Shown piece by piece: positions 26,411-35,923 of a DNA stretch of 52,932 bases; position 1 is the first letter of the stretch; the number at the start of each line of letters is the position of its first letter. The stretch lies in assembly GCA_002869585.1 (NCBI GenBank), contig PKUO01000033.1:221-53152 (forward strand), in the 5' to 3' direction. A program made the position numbers and the translations under genes. The notes under the pieces are model-generated. The model made no database searches. It was not told the origin of the DNA and saw nothing but the letters and a program-made list of their open reading frames with translations. Origin of the DNA: Sedimenticola sp. GTDB lineage: Bacteria > Pseudomonadota > Gammaproteobacteria > Chromatiales > Chromatiaceae.

Positions 26411-27085
26411 TCAGACATGGGCCTGGCGCTGCAGAATGGTGGTGAACTCGTCAAGAAAGTCCTCATAGCGGCCGTTCAGGCGTTCGACATCGTTGGAGTA
26501 GCGGTTGTAGGCGACAACGGCGGGAATCGCTGCGAAGAGCCCCATTGCAGTCGCAATCAGGGCCTCTGCAATACCTGGCGCCACCAGCGCCAGGGTGGCC
26601 TGCTTGACATTACCGAGGGCATGGAAGGAGTTCATGATGCCCCAGACCGTACCGAACAGCCCGACATAGGGACTGGTGGAACCTACCGTTGCCAGAAACG
26701 AGAGATGGGTTTCCAGCTCATCCATCTCACGGCTGAGCGCCACATGCATTGAGCGCCGCGCGCCTTCGACCACCGCCATCGGTTCGATCTCCCGATGCTT
26801 CTTGAGCCGGGCAAACTCCCGAAATCCGGCATGGAAGATACTCTCCATCCCGGTGATTTCCCCGTGGTTGTGATCGACACTGCGATAGAGTTCGGCCAGG
26901 TCAATGCCTGACCAGAAACGTTTTTCGAAATTTTCGGCGGCTTTGCGCGCCTTTTTAAGCACCCTGGAGCGATCGAAGATCATGGTCCAGGAGATGATTG
27001 ACGCCAGCATCAGGGTCGCCATCACCAATTGCACCAACGGGCTGGCATTCAGGACCAGATGAACAAATGAGAGATCAGACTGCAT
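26411..27085 (-). CDS. tolQ: Tol-Pal system protein TolQ
   Basis: A 224-aa ExbB/TolQ proton-channel protein with three membrane helices: VQLVMATLMLASIISWTMIF (about 19-38), SPYVGLFGTVWGIMNSFHAL near 137-156 and the helix around IAEALIATAMGLFAAIPAVV near 170-189. Conserved GLFGTVWGIM and the Thr-rich third helix are present. It precedes tolR by 48 bases and overlaps the end of ybgC by 11 bases. Confidence 0.96.
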   Translation of the reverse strand: MQSDLSFVHLVLNASPLVQLVMATLMLASIISWTMIFDRSRVLKKARKAAENFEKRFWSGIDLAELYRSVDHNHGEITGMESIFHAGFREFARLKKHREIEPMAVVEGARRSMHVALSREMDELETHLSFLATVGSTSPYVGLFGTVWGIMNSFHALGNVKQATLALVAPGIAEALIATAMGLFAAIPAVVAYNRYSNDVERLNGRYEDFLDEFTTILQRQAHV

Positions 27086-27485
27086 CAGAGAGTACCGTCA
27101 ATAAAGAATGGGGTATGGCTTTGGGCCGGAAAGTGTGTGCATCGAGACTGGCTATTTTTACCTGTCCGCAACAGAGTGACTGTTCATCCTGTTTTCGTAT
27201 TATATCCTGCTGAAAGGTCAAACTCGCTTTTCCCCGTTGCCTGATCGTTGACACCACCACCAGTTCGTCATTGAAACGGGCTGGCTTATTATAATCCAGT
27301 TCGACCCGCCGCACGGCAAACAGCACCCCCTGTTCGTCGATCAGCCGATCCTGTTCAAAACCCAGAGCGCGCAGCCATTCGGTCCTGGCCCGTTCCATGA
27401 ATTTCAAATAATTGGCATAGTAAACCACACCGCCAGAGTCGGTATCTTCGTAGTAGACCCTGACTGGCCAGAGAAATTCCCTCAT
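27075..27485 (-). CDS. ybgC: Acyl-CoA thioesterase YbgC (Tol-Pal associated)
   Basis: A 136-aa hotdog-fold thioesterase. It shows the active-site motif YYEDTDSGGVVYYANYLKF with the catalytic Asp of the 4-HBT type. It hydrolyses short acyl-CoA or acyl-ACP and in proteobacteria heads the tol-pal operon, as here; its 3' end overlaps tolQ by 11 bases. The ATG at 27485 is used; a GTG three codons upstream is also possible. Confidence 0.94.
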   Translation of the reverse strand: MREFLWPVRVYYEDTDSGGVVYYANYLKFMERARTEWLRALGFEQDRLIDEQGVLFAVRRVELDYNKPARFNDELVVVSTIRQRGKASLTFQQDIIRKQDEQSLCCGQVKIASLDAHTFRPKAIPHSLLTVLSDAV

Positions 27486-27541
27486 AATCTTCACATTTTT
27501 CAGAATTAAACGCTTAATTGCCGGGTTTTATGTCGATCCGG

Positions 27542-28588
27542 TCACTCTTCGAACAGATCGGTTATTTCCGCAGCCGCCTCCACTCCCGGTTTTGGGGCCA
27601 GGCCAAAGTGCAGGTAGGCGGTACGGGTGGCAACCCGGCCCCGCGGCGTACGCATCAGATAGCCCTGCTGTATCAGGTAGGGTTCCAGCACATCCTCAAT
27701 GGTGCCGCGCTCCTCGCCGATGGCCGCTGCAAGGCTGTCGACCCCGACAGGGCCGCCATCAAACTTTTCGATCACCGCCGATAGCAGCTTGCGGTCCATG
27801 ATATCAAATCCGCTTTTATCCACCTTGAGCATGCCCAGCGCCTTATCCGCCACCTCGGTGTTGACCTCGCCAGCGGCCTTCACCTGGGCATAATCCCGCA
27901 CCCGACGGAGCAGCCGGTTGGCGATTCGCGGGGTTCCACGCGAGCGGCATGCAATCTCCCGGGCCCCGGCCTCATCAGAGGTGATGTTGAGAATGGAGGC
28001 GGAGCGGCGCACGATATGGGTCAGATCATCATCGCTGTAGAATTCCAGACGCTGGACGATACCGAAACGATCCCGCAGCGGCGAAGTCAGCAAACCGGCG
28101 CGTGTCGTGGCGCCGATCAGGGTAAAGGGCGGCAGGTCCAGTTTGATCGAGCGCGCCGCCGGGCCTTCACCGATCATGATGTCCAGCTGGTAGTCTTCCA
28201 GTGCCGGATAGAGCACCTCCTCGACCACCGGACTGAGGCGGTGAATTTCATCCACAAACAGCACGTCGTGAGGATCGAGATTGGTCAGCAGCGCCGCCAG
28301 ATCTCCCGGTCTCTCCAGCACCGGACCCGAGGTCTGGCGCAGATTCACACCCATCTCGTTGGCGATGATGTGCGCCAGGGTGGTCTTGCCCAGACCCGGC
28401 GGTCCGAAGATCAGCACATGATCCAGCGCCTCTTGTCTGGCCCGGGCGGCGCTGATGAATATCTCCATCTGCTCGTGCACCACCGGCTGACCGACATAAT
28501 CTTCCAATCGCCTGGGACGGATGGCGCGATCCATCGCCGCATCATCCAGACCGGCCTCAGGGCTTATAATTCGATCGATCTCTGCCAT
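27542..28588 (-). CDS. ruvB: Holliday junction branch migration helicase RuvB
   Basis: A 348-aa AAA+ motor. Walker A is [12 protein letters not shown], Walker B is [12 protein letters not shown], and sensor motif [11 protein letters not shown] is present; the C-terminal winged helix includes [11 protein letters not shown]. It forms hexamers on both sides of RuvA at Holliday junctions. The start at 28588 ([10 protein letters not shown]) fits the family better than a TTG two codons upstream. It follows ruvA by 38 bases. Confidence 0.97.
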   Translation of the reverse strand: MAEIDRIISPEAGLDDAAMDRAIRPRRLEDYVGQPVVHEQMEIFISAARARQEALDHVLIFGPPGLGKTTLAHIIANEMGVNLRQTSGPVLERPGDLAALLTNLDPHDVLFVDEIHRLSPVVEEVLYPALEDYQLDIMIGEGPAARSIKLDLPPFTLIGATTRAGLLTSPLRDRFGIVQRLEFYSDDDLTHIVRRSASILNITSDEAGAREIACRSRGTPRIANRLLRRVRDYAQVKAAGEVNTEVADKALGMLKVDKSGFDIMDRKLLSAVIEKFDGGPVGVDSLAAAIGEERGTIEDVLEPYLIQQGYLMRTPRGRVATRTAYLHFGLAPKPGVEAAAEITDLFEE

Positions 28589-28626
28589 TCTCAACTCTAC
28601 GCTTTGCCCGCAAAGGCGGTTGAATT

Positions 28627-29235
28627 CTATCTATTCGGCGCCATCGATTTCAGCGCGGTGCGGATGATCTCTTCGCTGCTCATTCCCTCGGTGTCGATGC
28701 TGCGCACCAGCCGGCTCGCCTCATTCGGTTTGTAGCCGAGGGCAATCAGGGCGCCCACGGCATCCGATACCGGGGTTTCTGCTGGAGCGCCCGGGGTGTG
28801 CACCACGGTGATCGCGCTGCCTGTGGTCACTTCCAGCTTATCCAGGCGGTCACGCATCTCTACGATCAGGCGTTCGGCCGTTTTTTTGCCGATACCGGGC
28901 AGGCGTACCAGTGCTGCCGCGTCATCAGTCTGCACACATCGGGTGAACTCTTCAATGTTCATTCCGGAGAGGATCGCCAGGGCCATCTTGGCGCCGACGC
29001 CACTGACCTTCAGCAGTGCACGGAACAGCGCCCGCTCGGACTCACTCCCGAAGCCATAGAGCACATGGGCGTCTTCGCGCACCGCCAGGTGGGTAAACAG
29101 GGTAATCTCGCCCGTTGCCGGCAGATCGTAGAAGGTGGACATCGGCGCTTCCAGCTCGTAACCGACGCCGTGGACCTCGATCATCAGAAATGGCGGGTGC
29201 CGATAGACAACCTCACCCCTCAGTCGTCCGATCAT
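28627..29235 (-). CDS. ruvA: Holliday junction DNA-binding protein RuvA
   Basis: A 202-aa junction-binding protein. N-terminal OB domain begins [12 protein letters not shown]; two helix-hairpin-helix motifs occur ([19 protein letters not shown] and [19 protein letters not shown]); the C-terminal RuvB-contact domain is [19 protein letters not shown]. The ATG at 29235 overlaps the ruvC stop (ATGA), showing translational coupling. Confidence 0.97.
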   Translation of the reverse strand: MIGRLRGEVVYRHPPFLMIEVHGVGYELEAPMSTFYDLPATGEITLFTHLAVREDAHVLYGFGSESERALFRALLKVSGVGAKMALAILSGMNIEEFTRCVQTDDAAALVRLPGIGKKTAERLIVEMRDRLDKLEVTTGSAITVVHTPGAPAETPVSDAVGALIALGYKPNEASRLVRSIDTEGMSSEEIIRTALKSMAPNR

Positions 29236-29744
29236 CGGCGCCACCCTCCCCCGGCTTTGGCCAGATTCATCAGGGTGCTGTTGGAGTGGGCATGGCTCAG
29301 GGCGACCGCCAGGGCATCCGCCTGGTCAGCCGCCAGTTTCTGTTCCAGCTTGAGGATGTGCCGCACCATATGCTGTACCTGATCCTTGTCCGCCTTGCCG
29401 GTGCCAACCACCGCCAGCTTGATCATCCGCGGGGTATATTCGGCCACGCTCAGACCAGCCACCACACAGGCGCAGATGGCCGCGCCCCGCGCCTGTCCCA
29501 GTTTCAGCGCGGATGAGGCATTCTTGGCGACAAACACCTGTTCGATGGCCATTTCACTGGGCTGGAACTCCTCCACCACATCCGAAATGGCACGATAGAT
29601 CTCACCCAGGCGTTCCGGCAGTTCCTGTTCCGTAACGCGTATGCAGCCACTGCCGATATGGACGCTATGGGTTCCGTTGCTGTCGATGATACCGAACCCG
29701 GTCACGCGGGAACCGGGGTCAATACCGAGAATTCGGCGCATCAA
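29232..29744 (-). CDS. ruvC: Holliday junction resolvase RuvC
   Basis: A 170-aa endonuclease of the RNase H fold that cuts junctions. The first catalytic Asp is in ILGIDPGSRVTGFG; the Glu in the EQVF segment (MAIEQVFVAKN) and the C-terminal acidic pair region (DQADALAVALSHAH) complete the site. Order ruvC-ruvA-ruvB downstream of yebC is classical. Confidence 0.97.
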   Translation of the reverse strand: MMRRILGIDPGSRVTGFGIIDSNGTHSVHIGSGCIRVTEQELPERLGEIYRAISDVVEEFQPSEMAIEQVFVAKNASSALKLGQARGAAICACVVAGLSVAEYTPRMIKLAVVGTGKADKDQVQHMVRHILKLEQKLAADQADALAVALSHAHSNSTLMNLAKAGGGWRR

Positions 29745-29850
29745 AATGGTGTTCCCGTGTCATTTTTCAATTGGATCAAGTCCATGAAAGTAACAGTTAT
29801 CCGGGCAATGAGCGAGCCCGCCACCCAGGATCGGAACCAGACTGTCGCGG

Positions 29851-30597
29851 TCAACCAATGGCGTCCATGATTTCTTCGGAGATATCCGCGTTGGTGTAGA
29901 CGTCCTGAACATCGTCCAGATCCTCCAGCACATCAATCATTTTCATCAACTTTTCAGCGGTATCCTGATCCAGTTCCGCCATGGTTGAGGCGCTGAATGT
30001 CACCTCGGCATTGTCCGGCGCCAGACCGGCAGCGACGATGGCGTCATTGACGGCACTGAAATCCTCCGGCGTGGTCATTACATCCACCGAACCGTCATCA
30101 TTGCTGATGATATCCTCGGCCCCGGCCTCCAGTGCAACCTCCATCAATTTGTCTTCGTTAACCCCCGGGGCAAAACTGATAATGCCCTGTTTGCTGAACA
30201 GATAGGCCACCGAACCGTCGGTACCCAGGTTGCCGCCGTACTTGGTGAAGGCATGACGAACTTCCGAGGCCGTGCGATTACGGTTGTCGGTCATGCAATC
30301 GACGATTACCGCCGTACCGCCGGCGCCATAGCCCTCGTAGCGGATCTCTTCGTAGTTATCACCCTCACCGCTACCTGCGCCGCGTTCGATCGCGCGCTTG
30401 ATAGTGTCCTTGGGAACATTTTCGCCATTGGCCTTGTCCACGGCGAGACGCAATCGGGGATTGGAGCCGATGTCGCCACCACCCTCTTTGGCCGCTACCG
30501 TCACCTCCCGCAGGAGTTTGGTCCAGATTTTTCCACGCTTCTTGTCATTGGCCGCTTTTCTGTGTTTGATATTGGCCCATTTACTGTGTCCCGCCAT
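29851..30597 (-). CDS. yebC: YebC/PmpR-family transcriptional or translational regulator
   Basis: A 248-aa protein starting [20 protein letters not shown], the invariant YebC opening, with [20 protein letters not shown] and the C-terminal [16 protein letters not shown]. The start at 30597 has AGAGGA about ten bases upstream; upstream codons to 30795 are shadow. YebC proteins act as DNA-binding regulators and, in recent work, help ribosomes through proline stretches. It precedes ruvC by 106 bases. Confidence 0.97.
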   Translation of the reverse strand: MAGHSKWANIKHRKAANDKKRGKIWTKLLREVTVAAKEGGGDIGSNPRLRLAVDKANGENVPKDTIKRAIERGAGSGEGDNYEEIRYEGYGAGGTAVIVDCMTDNRNRTASEVRHAFTKYGGNLGTDGSVAYLFSKQGIISFAPGVNEDKLMEVALEAGAEDIISNDDGSVDVMTTPEDFSAVNDAIVAAGLAPDNAEVTFSASTMAELDQDTAEKLMKMIDVLEDLDDVQDVYTNADISEEIMDAIG

Positions 30598-30634
30598 TTC
30601 GATCCTCTCAAGTTCTCGCCGCAGGCGGAGTTTA

Positions 30635-31330
30635 TCATTCCGGTTGATTCTCAGGAACCTGCGGAGATGAGGAAATAGGCCCGGATCCCTGTTCAAACCG
30701 GGCGGTTTCGAGGAATTTTTCCGTCTGCTTGGCAACTTCCCTGGAAAACAGCATGCCCATGTGGCCCACCGGCAGGGTGCAAAAGTCATCCGCACCCGCC
30801 AAACGGGTTTCAGCTACAGCCACGGTCCCGTCACAGGGCCCATCCAGGCAACCAAAAACCCGGCCAATACCCATCCCGCTGTTTCCGGCGATCACCCCCA
30901 GTGGTCTCGATCTTCGCCATGCAGGGGCATCGCCCAGCAACCCCTGATCGGTGGTCCGCCCCAGGAGATGATGCAGCAGCGGGTAGAACGACAGGGTCCG
31001 TGCCACCAGGCTTCCCAGAACCGGGGAGCCGAGCAGCACCACCCGCCCGGGCGGTTGCCCCGGGTAGAGATCGAAGAGATGCAGCAGGATGATGCCACCC
31101 AGACTATGACCAACAAAGTGGACCTGTTCCAGCTGTAGTTGTTTGACAAAGTCGTTCAGTTTCTCAGCGCTTTCCCTTGGCCGGGTACTGAACGATTGGT
31201 AGTGAAAATAGTGCACCGAATGACCCATAGCCCCCAGCCGTAGGCCCAGCCAGCCCATTTCGAGACCAGTCATCCAGATCCCATGCACCAGCACAACCGA
31301 TTGTTTTTCTTTTTGTTTTTGATCAGACAC
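30635..31330 (-). CDS. Alpha/beta-hydrolase, lipase-like
   Basis: A 231-aa cytosolic alpha/beta-hydrolase. The oxyanion region is VVLVHGIWM, the nucleophile elbow GHSLGGI with Ser76, and probable acid and base are Asp167 (CDGTV) and His190 (PVGHMGM). No signal peptide. The domain suggests esterase or lipase activity on an unknown ester. It lies 37 bases upstream of yebC and 92 bases from a divergent HDOD gene. Confidence 0.82.
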   Translation of the reverse strand: MSDQKQKEKQSVVLVHGIWMTGLEMGWLGLRLGAMGHSVHYFHYQSFSTRPRESAEKLNDFVKQLQLEQVHFVGHSLGGIILLHLFDLYPGQPPGRVVLLGSPVLGSLVARTLSFYPLLHHLLGRTTDQGLLGDAPAWRRSRPLGVIAGNSGMGIGRVFGCLDGPCDGTVAVAETRLAGADDFCTLPVGHMGMLFSREVAKQTEKFLETARFEQGSGPISSSPQVPENQPE

Positions 31331-31422
31331 TGATCACAACCCCAAATTATTGCCGAAACTGCCTAAAGATAACCGCCCGCCCGCCGATCCAAAACAGAGG
31401 CGAAACTGATTGACGGAACACC

Positions 31423-32907
31423 ATGCAGGAAGAAAAAAAAGGTATATCACCCGCGTTGCAGGACTGGATCGCACGTCTGCAGGACAAGCCTTTGCCGGCA
31501 ATGGCGCTGACCGTGCAACGGGTGACCCAGCTGATCGACAGCCCCAATACCACCAACGCTGATTATCAACGAATCATCAGCCGCGATCCAGGATTTACCC
31601 TCTCTATATTTCGTGCCTTCAGCGCCAACAACCGCTCCCCCAAGGCGCCCGCCAGCAATCTGGCCCATGCCATCGCTTTGCTTGGTCTCGCACCGGTCAT
31701 CGCAGGCACCAAACAGCTGCCAATTCTGAAAAAAATGCTGCATGGCAAGGCCCGGCAAGGGCTCTATGGCTGCTACTCCAAAGCGACCTACGCAGCCTGT
31801 TACGCCTATAGCTGGGGTCAGCAACGCAAGGAGAACAACTCGGAAGAGATGGCGATCGCCGCCCTGCTGCATGATTGTGGCGAGATGGCCCTGTGGGCCT
31901 ACGCCAGAGAGGAGATGAAAAGGTTCCATGTACTGGTCAGCCGGGGGGAGGCCCGCCATGTGGCCGCCGAGGAGATTTTCGGTTTCACCCTCGAACAACT
32001 GAGCCTGGCGCTGGCCGAACAGTGGAAACTCCCTGCACTGACAATCGATGCGCTGCAGCACTACGGAGCATTTCATCCCCGCTCCCTGGGTGTCATGCTG
32101 GCCTGTGAACTGGCCACCGAAAGCGCCAGAGACTGGAATTCCGATACCACCCTCGAATTGTATCAACTGGTGGCCGACTACCAAGGCAAATCCATTGATC
32201 AGGCGGTCGCCAATGTCCATTGTCAGGCGGCCGATATCGCCCGCAGTCTCCATGGCCTGCCACTGCCAGTGAGCGCGGATTGCCTCTTGCAACTGCAACC
32301 GGCAACGGATAAACCCCGCTCAATCCCAAGCAAACAGCAACCCAGCATTGCACGTCAGGATGAACCGCCGGCCCCGGAAAAAACGAGCAAGGCGCCCGCC
32401 AGGGCAAGCACGACAGAGAAGCCGATGACAGCTGCACCCAGGGCGGACAAGAAGCAAACCCCCGCCGGCAACGGCCTGCAGCAGAAAATCTCCCTGGTCA
32501 TGCAGGACATGATGGATACAGCGGGTCTGGAGCGGGTCATGTTCGCCATGCTCACACCCGACCGCAAATCCATCCGATCACGCTTCGTCGTCGGTGGCGA
32601 CCAGGATGACCAGCTACGAAAACTGGATATCAGCCTGGAGCAGCGGCACCTCTTCTCTGTCTTAGTGGCGAAACAGCAGGGCTTCTGGCTGAACAGTGGC
32701 AATCGTCAGAAATACGCCCAACTACTCCCAGAGAATATTGCCAACTCACTGCACAGCAACAGTTTTTTCGCCAGCTCACTCTACCTGCGCAACAAGCCGA
32801 TCGGAATCCTCTATGCCGATTGCAGCGATCCGAATGACCTGAACAGCCATAATTTTTCACAATTCAAACAACTCTCCCAGCGGCTTTGTAATGATCTGGG
32901 CCAGTAA
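31423..32907 (+). CDS. HDOD domain protein with C-terminal GAF-like domain
   Basis: A 494-aa cytoplasmic signalling protein. Residues about 12-260 form an HDOD domain (LPAMALTVQRVTQLI, DYQRIISRDPGFTLSIFRAF, AIALLGLAPVIAGTKQL, IAALLHDCGEMALWAYAREE). A low-complexity Pro/Ala/Lys linker (about 295-345) leads to a C-terminal GAF-like domain (about 355-490: LVMQDMMDTAGLERVMFAML, SSLYLRNKPIGILYADCSDP). Here the HD pair (HDCGE) is partly kept. It probably integrates a small-molecule or redox signal; the partner is not seen. Confidence 0.85.
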   Translation: MQEEKKGISPALQDWIARLQDKPLPAMALTVQRVTQLIDSPNTTNADYQRIISRDPGFTLSIFRAFSANNRSPKAPASNLAHAIALLGLAPVIAGTKQLPILKKMLHGKARQGLYGCYSKATYAACYAYSWGQQRKENNSEEMAIAALLHDCGEMALWAYAREEMKRFHVLVSRGEARHVAAEEIFGFTLEQLSLALAEQWKLPALTIDALQHYGAFHPRSLGVMLACELATESARDWNSDTTLELYQLVADYQGKSIDQAVANVHCQAADIARSLHGLPLPVSADCLLQLQPATDKPRSIPSKQQPSIARQDEPPAPEKTSKAPARASTTEKPMTAAPRADKKQTPAGNGLQQKISLVMQDMMDTAGLERVMFAMLTPDRKSIRSRFVVGGDQDDQLRKLDISLEQRHLFSVLVAKQQGFWLNSGNRQKYAQLLPENIANSLHSNSFFASSLYLRNKPIGILYADCSDPNDLNSHNFSQFKQLSQRLCNDLGQ

Positions 32908-32991
32908 TGCCAACACCGGATCACTTGATCAGGATCATTCCTGCTCCAGTCCGACAACAGTAGCATTTGCAGGTTAATCGGCTGGAAACTC

Positions 32992-33600
32992 TTGAATGTG
33001 ACACCACAACAACTGAGCTACACTCAGAGCGATCGTCTCTACCTGAATATCACCGACCGGTGCACGCTGGACTGTATCTTCTGCCCGAAAAACCGCGGCA
33101 TATGGATGGCCGGCGAATACGATCTGACCCTCGACCACCGTCCCTCCGTGGAGGAGATACTCGACAGTCTCAGCCATCCGGAAGATTACCGCGAGGTGGT
33201 CTTCTGTGGTTACGGCGAACCCACGCTACGGCTTAATGTGCTGATCGCCGTGGCCCGCGAGATCAAACAGCGAGGTGGAATGGTCAGGGTAGACACCGAT
33301 GGGCTGGCAAACCTGGTACATAAATACGATGTTCTGCCCGAACTGGCCAGCTGTGTCGATGTAATCTCCGTATCGATGCACGCCCAGGATGCGGCGACCT
33401 ATGACAGGATCTGCCTGCCCGGCTTACCCGGTTCCTATGAAAAGATGCTAGAGTTTCTCACCCTGGCCCCCCGTTACATCAAGGACGTATGGGCAACGGC
33501 GATCGAGGGCATTGAGGGCGTGGATATCGACGCCTGCCGCAAGATCGCAGAGGGACTTGGCGTTACCTTTATACCCAGAACCCTGGACTGCATACTGTGA
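32992..33600 (+). CDS. Radical SAM protein, TatD-associated type
   Basis: A 202-aa radical-SAM enzyme. The cluster motif is RCTLDCIFC (Cys24, Cys28, Cys31), followed by CGYGEPTLR in place of the usual GGEP. It is short, about one core barrel with no extra Fe-S domain, and matches by memory a family often linked to TatD deoxyribonuclease genes. No tatD is in this window. Start is TTG 32992 or GTG 32998. Its stop TGA overlaps the GTG start of the oxygenase downstream, so the two are translationally coupled. Substrate unknown. Confidence 0.78.
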   Translation: MNVTPQQLSYTQSDRLYLNITDRCTLDCIFCPKNRGIWMAGEYDLTLDHRPSVEEILDSLSHPEDYREVVFCGYGEPTLRLNVLIAVAREIKQRGGMVRVDTDGLANLVHKYDVLPELASCVDVISVSMHAQDAATYDRICLPGLPGSYEKMLEFLTLAPRYIKDVWATAIEGIEGVDIDACRKIAEGLGVTFIPRTLDCIL

Positions 33601-34502
33601 CAAGCGTGACCGCTCCACTGATTCCTGTCTTTGACAGCCCCTTCGATCCGACCAATGACGCCGCCTACCAGGCATGGCGCGAACAGAAACTGGCCGGCTA
33701 TCCGACATCCCTTGCGGACCTGGTTGTCCCGGTGAACAACCTGCTGCAGCTCACCGCTGATGAATATCAGGCAATCAGCAGTCGTTTGAAAAAGACCAAT
33801 ATGGCGATCTACGCCAGTTGTGCCGAAGCGACCAGGGACAAGGCGTTGATTCGCGCCATTGGCCGACAGTTTGGACTGGAGCGGCTTGATCACAACATGT
33901 GCGCCGACAACGATGCCATCACCTCGCTGAGCGTACAGGAAGACGCCCTGCATCAGGGCTATATACCCTACACCACCCGCCCCATTGCCTGGCATACCGA
34001 CGGTTATTACAACGACGCCGATCACCAGATTCGCGGTCTGCTGCTGCACTGCGTTCAACCGGCGGAATCGGGTGGCTCCAATGAATTGATGGATCACGAA
34101 ATCGCCTATCTCCTGCTGCGCGATGAAAACCCACAATACATCGAGGCGCTGATGCACCCCGAAGCGATGACCATTCCCGCCAATATTGAAAATGGCGCAG
34201 AGTTGCGACCCGCCCGTAGTGGCCCGGTATTTCGGGTCTACCCGGACGGTGCTCTGCACATGCGTTATACCGACCGCAACCGCAGCATCGAGTGGCGCAA
34301 TGATTCGCTCACCCTGGAGGCGGTCGCCGCGCTGAAAGCGATTCTGCACAACCAAACCAGCTACCAGTTCACTGGCACCTTGCAGCCCGGCCAGGGCCTG
34401 ATATCCAGCAATGTGCTGCACACCCGCACTCAATTCGAGAATGGCGAGCATGAGCGTCTCATCTACCGGGCGCGCTACTTCGACGCCATTCATTTCCAGT
34501 AA
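33597..34502 (+). CDS. TauD/TfdA-family Fe(II)/2-oxoglutarate oxygenase
   Basis: A 301-aa non-heme iron oxygenase. The metal triad is His133 and Asp135 in AWHTDGYYN and His275 in SNVLHTRTQFE; an Arg near 287-291 (RLIYRARYF) would bind 2-oxoglutarate. The family hydroxylates taurine, gamma-butyrobetaine, trimethyllysine, carnitine precursors and others. GTG start overlaps the radical-SAM stop (GTGA). The following gene carries a DUF971 domain, which is the N-terminal domain of gamma-butyrobetaine hydroxylases, a suggestive neighbour. Confidence 0.82.
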   Translation: MTSVTAPLIPVFDSPFDPTNDAAYQAWREQKLAGYPTSLADLVVPVNNLLQLTADEYQAISSRLKKTNMAIYASCAEATRDKALIRAIGRQFGLERLDHNMCADNDAITSLSVQEDALHQGYIPYTTRPIAWHTDGYYNDADHQIRGLLLHCVQPAESGGSNELMDHEIAYLLLRDENPQYIEALMHPEAMTIPANIENGAELRPARSGPVFRVYPDGALHMRYTDRNRSIEWRNDSLTLEAVAALKAILHNQTSYQFTGTLQPGQGLISSNVLHTRTQFENGEHERLIYRARYFDAIHFQ

Positions 34503-34616
34503 TCGGGCAGGCGTCACCGGGAAATCATCACTGAGTCTGGCGGATTTGCGGAGTTGATCGATTCTTCCGGCTGTGACAACATCCGCAGCCCGGTACGCCA
34601 ATTTGATGAGTTTCCG

Positions 34617-35264
34617 ATGTCCGAGCACAATCCCGACAGAATTCCGACAGAGATCAATCTACACAGCAAGTCTCGACTGCTGATCATTGCCTTTTCCGAT
34701 GGCAAGCGCTTCGAACTGCCCTGCGAGTATATGCGGGTTTTCTCCAAGGCAAAAGAGGTGCGGACGCTGGATAAGCCAACAATCGGCAAGGAGAATGTCA
34801 ACATCACCCAGATCGAGCCTCAGGGTAAGTATGCTGTTCGCCTGGTTTTTGATGATGGCCATGAGACAGGCATCTACTCCTGGGACACCCTGTATGAACT
34901 GGGAGAAAACAGGGAGAAAAACTGGGCAGGATATCTCAAGAAACTGGAACAGATCGGTTACCAGAGACAGGCAGAGACCAGCGAAAGCGGGTCACGCAAG
35001 GTCAAACTGCTCTACTTCACCTATCTGGTGAAGAAGCTGCGCAAGGACCATGAAACCATTGAACTCCCCGCAAGCGTGGTGGATGTTCAGACCCTCATCG
35101 AATGGCTGCGCCGCCGCTATATGGACCGGGCCTTCCTGTTTCGTGATGGCAGCCTGCAGGTCACGGTAAACAAACAGTTTTCTGAACCCTTTACACGACT
35201 GGAAGATGGCGACGAGGTTGCCTTCGTACCCACCTCGCCTGTAGCACCCACCGCCGAGAAATAA
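34617..35264 (+). CDS. DUF971 (GBBH-like N-domain) fused to MoaD/ThiS-like domain
   Basis: A 215-aa two-domain protein. Residues about 8-105 are a DUF971 domain (SRLLIIAFSDGKRFELPCEY, YAVRLVFDDGHETGIYSWDTL, YELGENREKNWAGYL), known as the N-terminal part of gamma-butyrobetaine hydroxylase and fused to Mrp/ApbC iron-sulfur proteins. Residues about 130-205 are a MoaD/ThiS ubiquitin-like fold (KVKLLYFTYLVKKL, ending LEDGDEVAFVP). The C-terminus is TSPVAPTAEK, not Gly-Gly, so it should not be a sulfur carrier. The ATG at 34617 is chosen; the frame is open to 34554. Confidence 0.8.
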   Translation: MSEHNPDRIPTEINLHSKSRLLIIAFSDGKRFELPCEYMRVFSKAKEVRTLDKPTIGKENVNITQIEPQGKYAVRLVFDDGHETGIYSWDTLYELGENREKNWAGYLKKLEQIGYQRQAETSESGSRKVKLLYFTYLVKKLRKDHETIELPASVVDVQTLIEWLRRRYMDRAFLFRDGSLQVTVNKQFSEPFTRLEDGDEVAFVPTSPVAPTAEK

Positions 35265-35287
35265 ACCAACGGGCTGGCGATGTCAGG

Positions 35288-35905
35288 CTAGTCGTTGTAA
35301 ACGTTGGCGGCGATAACCATTTTCACCAGTTCAGCGAGAGATTCCGCCTCCATCTTCTCCATCACACGGGCACGGTGCGCCTCGACCGTTTTGGCGCTGA
35401 CACCCAGTGCCGAGGCAATCTCCTTGTTGGCCTTGCCGCTGGTCACCATCTCCATCACCTCATGCTCGCGCGGGGTCAACTGCGCCAGCCGTGTGGCGAT
35501 CTCCGCCCGCTCCGACTGCAACATCCGCTGATCGACATCCTGCAGCAGCGCGTTGCGGATACTCTCCAGCAACAACTCGTCGTTGAACGGCTTCTCAATA
35601 AAATCCACTGCACCCGACTTCATCGCCCTGACCGCCATCGGCACATCGCCGTGACCGGTAATGATGATGATCGGTATGCGAATCTGGTGGTCAACAAAGT
35701 GCTCCTGCAACTCCAGACCGCTCATGCCCGGCATGCGTACATCCAGCAACAGGCAGCCGGCACGGCCGGGGTAATAGTTACGGATAAACTCATCGGCAGA
35801 ACCGTAGGTTTCAACCTTCATGCCCACCGATTCGATCAACCACTTGAGTGAATTGCGCATTGCCAGATCGTCATCGACGACAAAGACTGTAGACTCATTA
35901 CTCAT
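35288..35905 (-). CDS. FixJ-like response regulator (receiver plus LuxR-type HTH)
   Basis: A 205-aa response regulator. The receiver has acidic pocket DDD (11-13), phospho-acceptor Asp55 (LLLDVRMPG) and Lys105 (FIEKPF). The C-terminal LuxR/GerE helix-turn-helix is LTPREHEVMEMVTSGKANKE then IASALGVSAKTVEAHRARVM. It pairs with the sensor kinase gene immediately upstream (18-base gap). Of the FixJ/TodT/NarL type, it probably activates or represses genes in response to the kinase's signal. Confidence 0.92.
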   Translation of the reverse strand: MSNESTVFVVDDDLAMRNSLKWLIESVGMKVETYGSADEFIRNYYPGRAGCLLLDVRMPGMSGLELQEHFVDHQIRIPIIIITGHGDVPMAVRAMKSGAVDFIEKPFNDELLLESIRNALLQDVDQRMLQSERAEIATRLAQLTPREHEVMEMVTSGKANKEIASALGVSAKTVEAHRARVMEKMEAESLAELVKMVIAANVYND

Positions 35906-35923
35906 CTGTTTTTTACCACCGGT

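Noticed and set aside
30598-30795. 66-codon N-terminal extension of yebC
   Set aside because: YebC proteins begin MAGHSKW, and this start has a good ribosome site; the extension overlaps the hydrolase gene.
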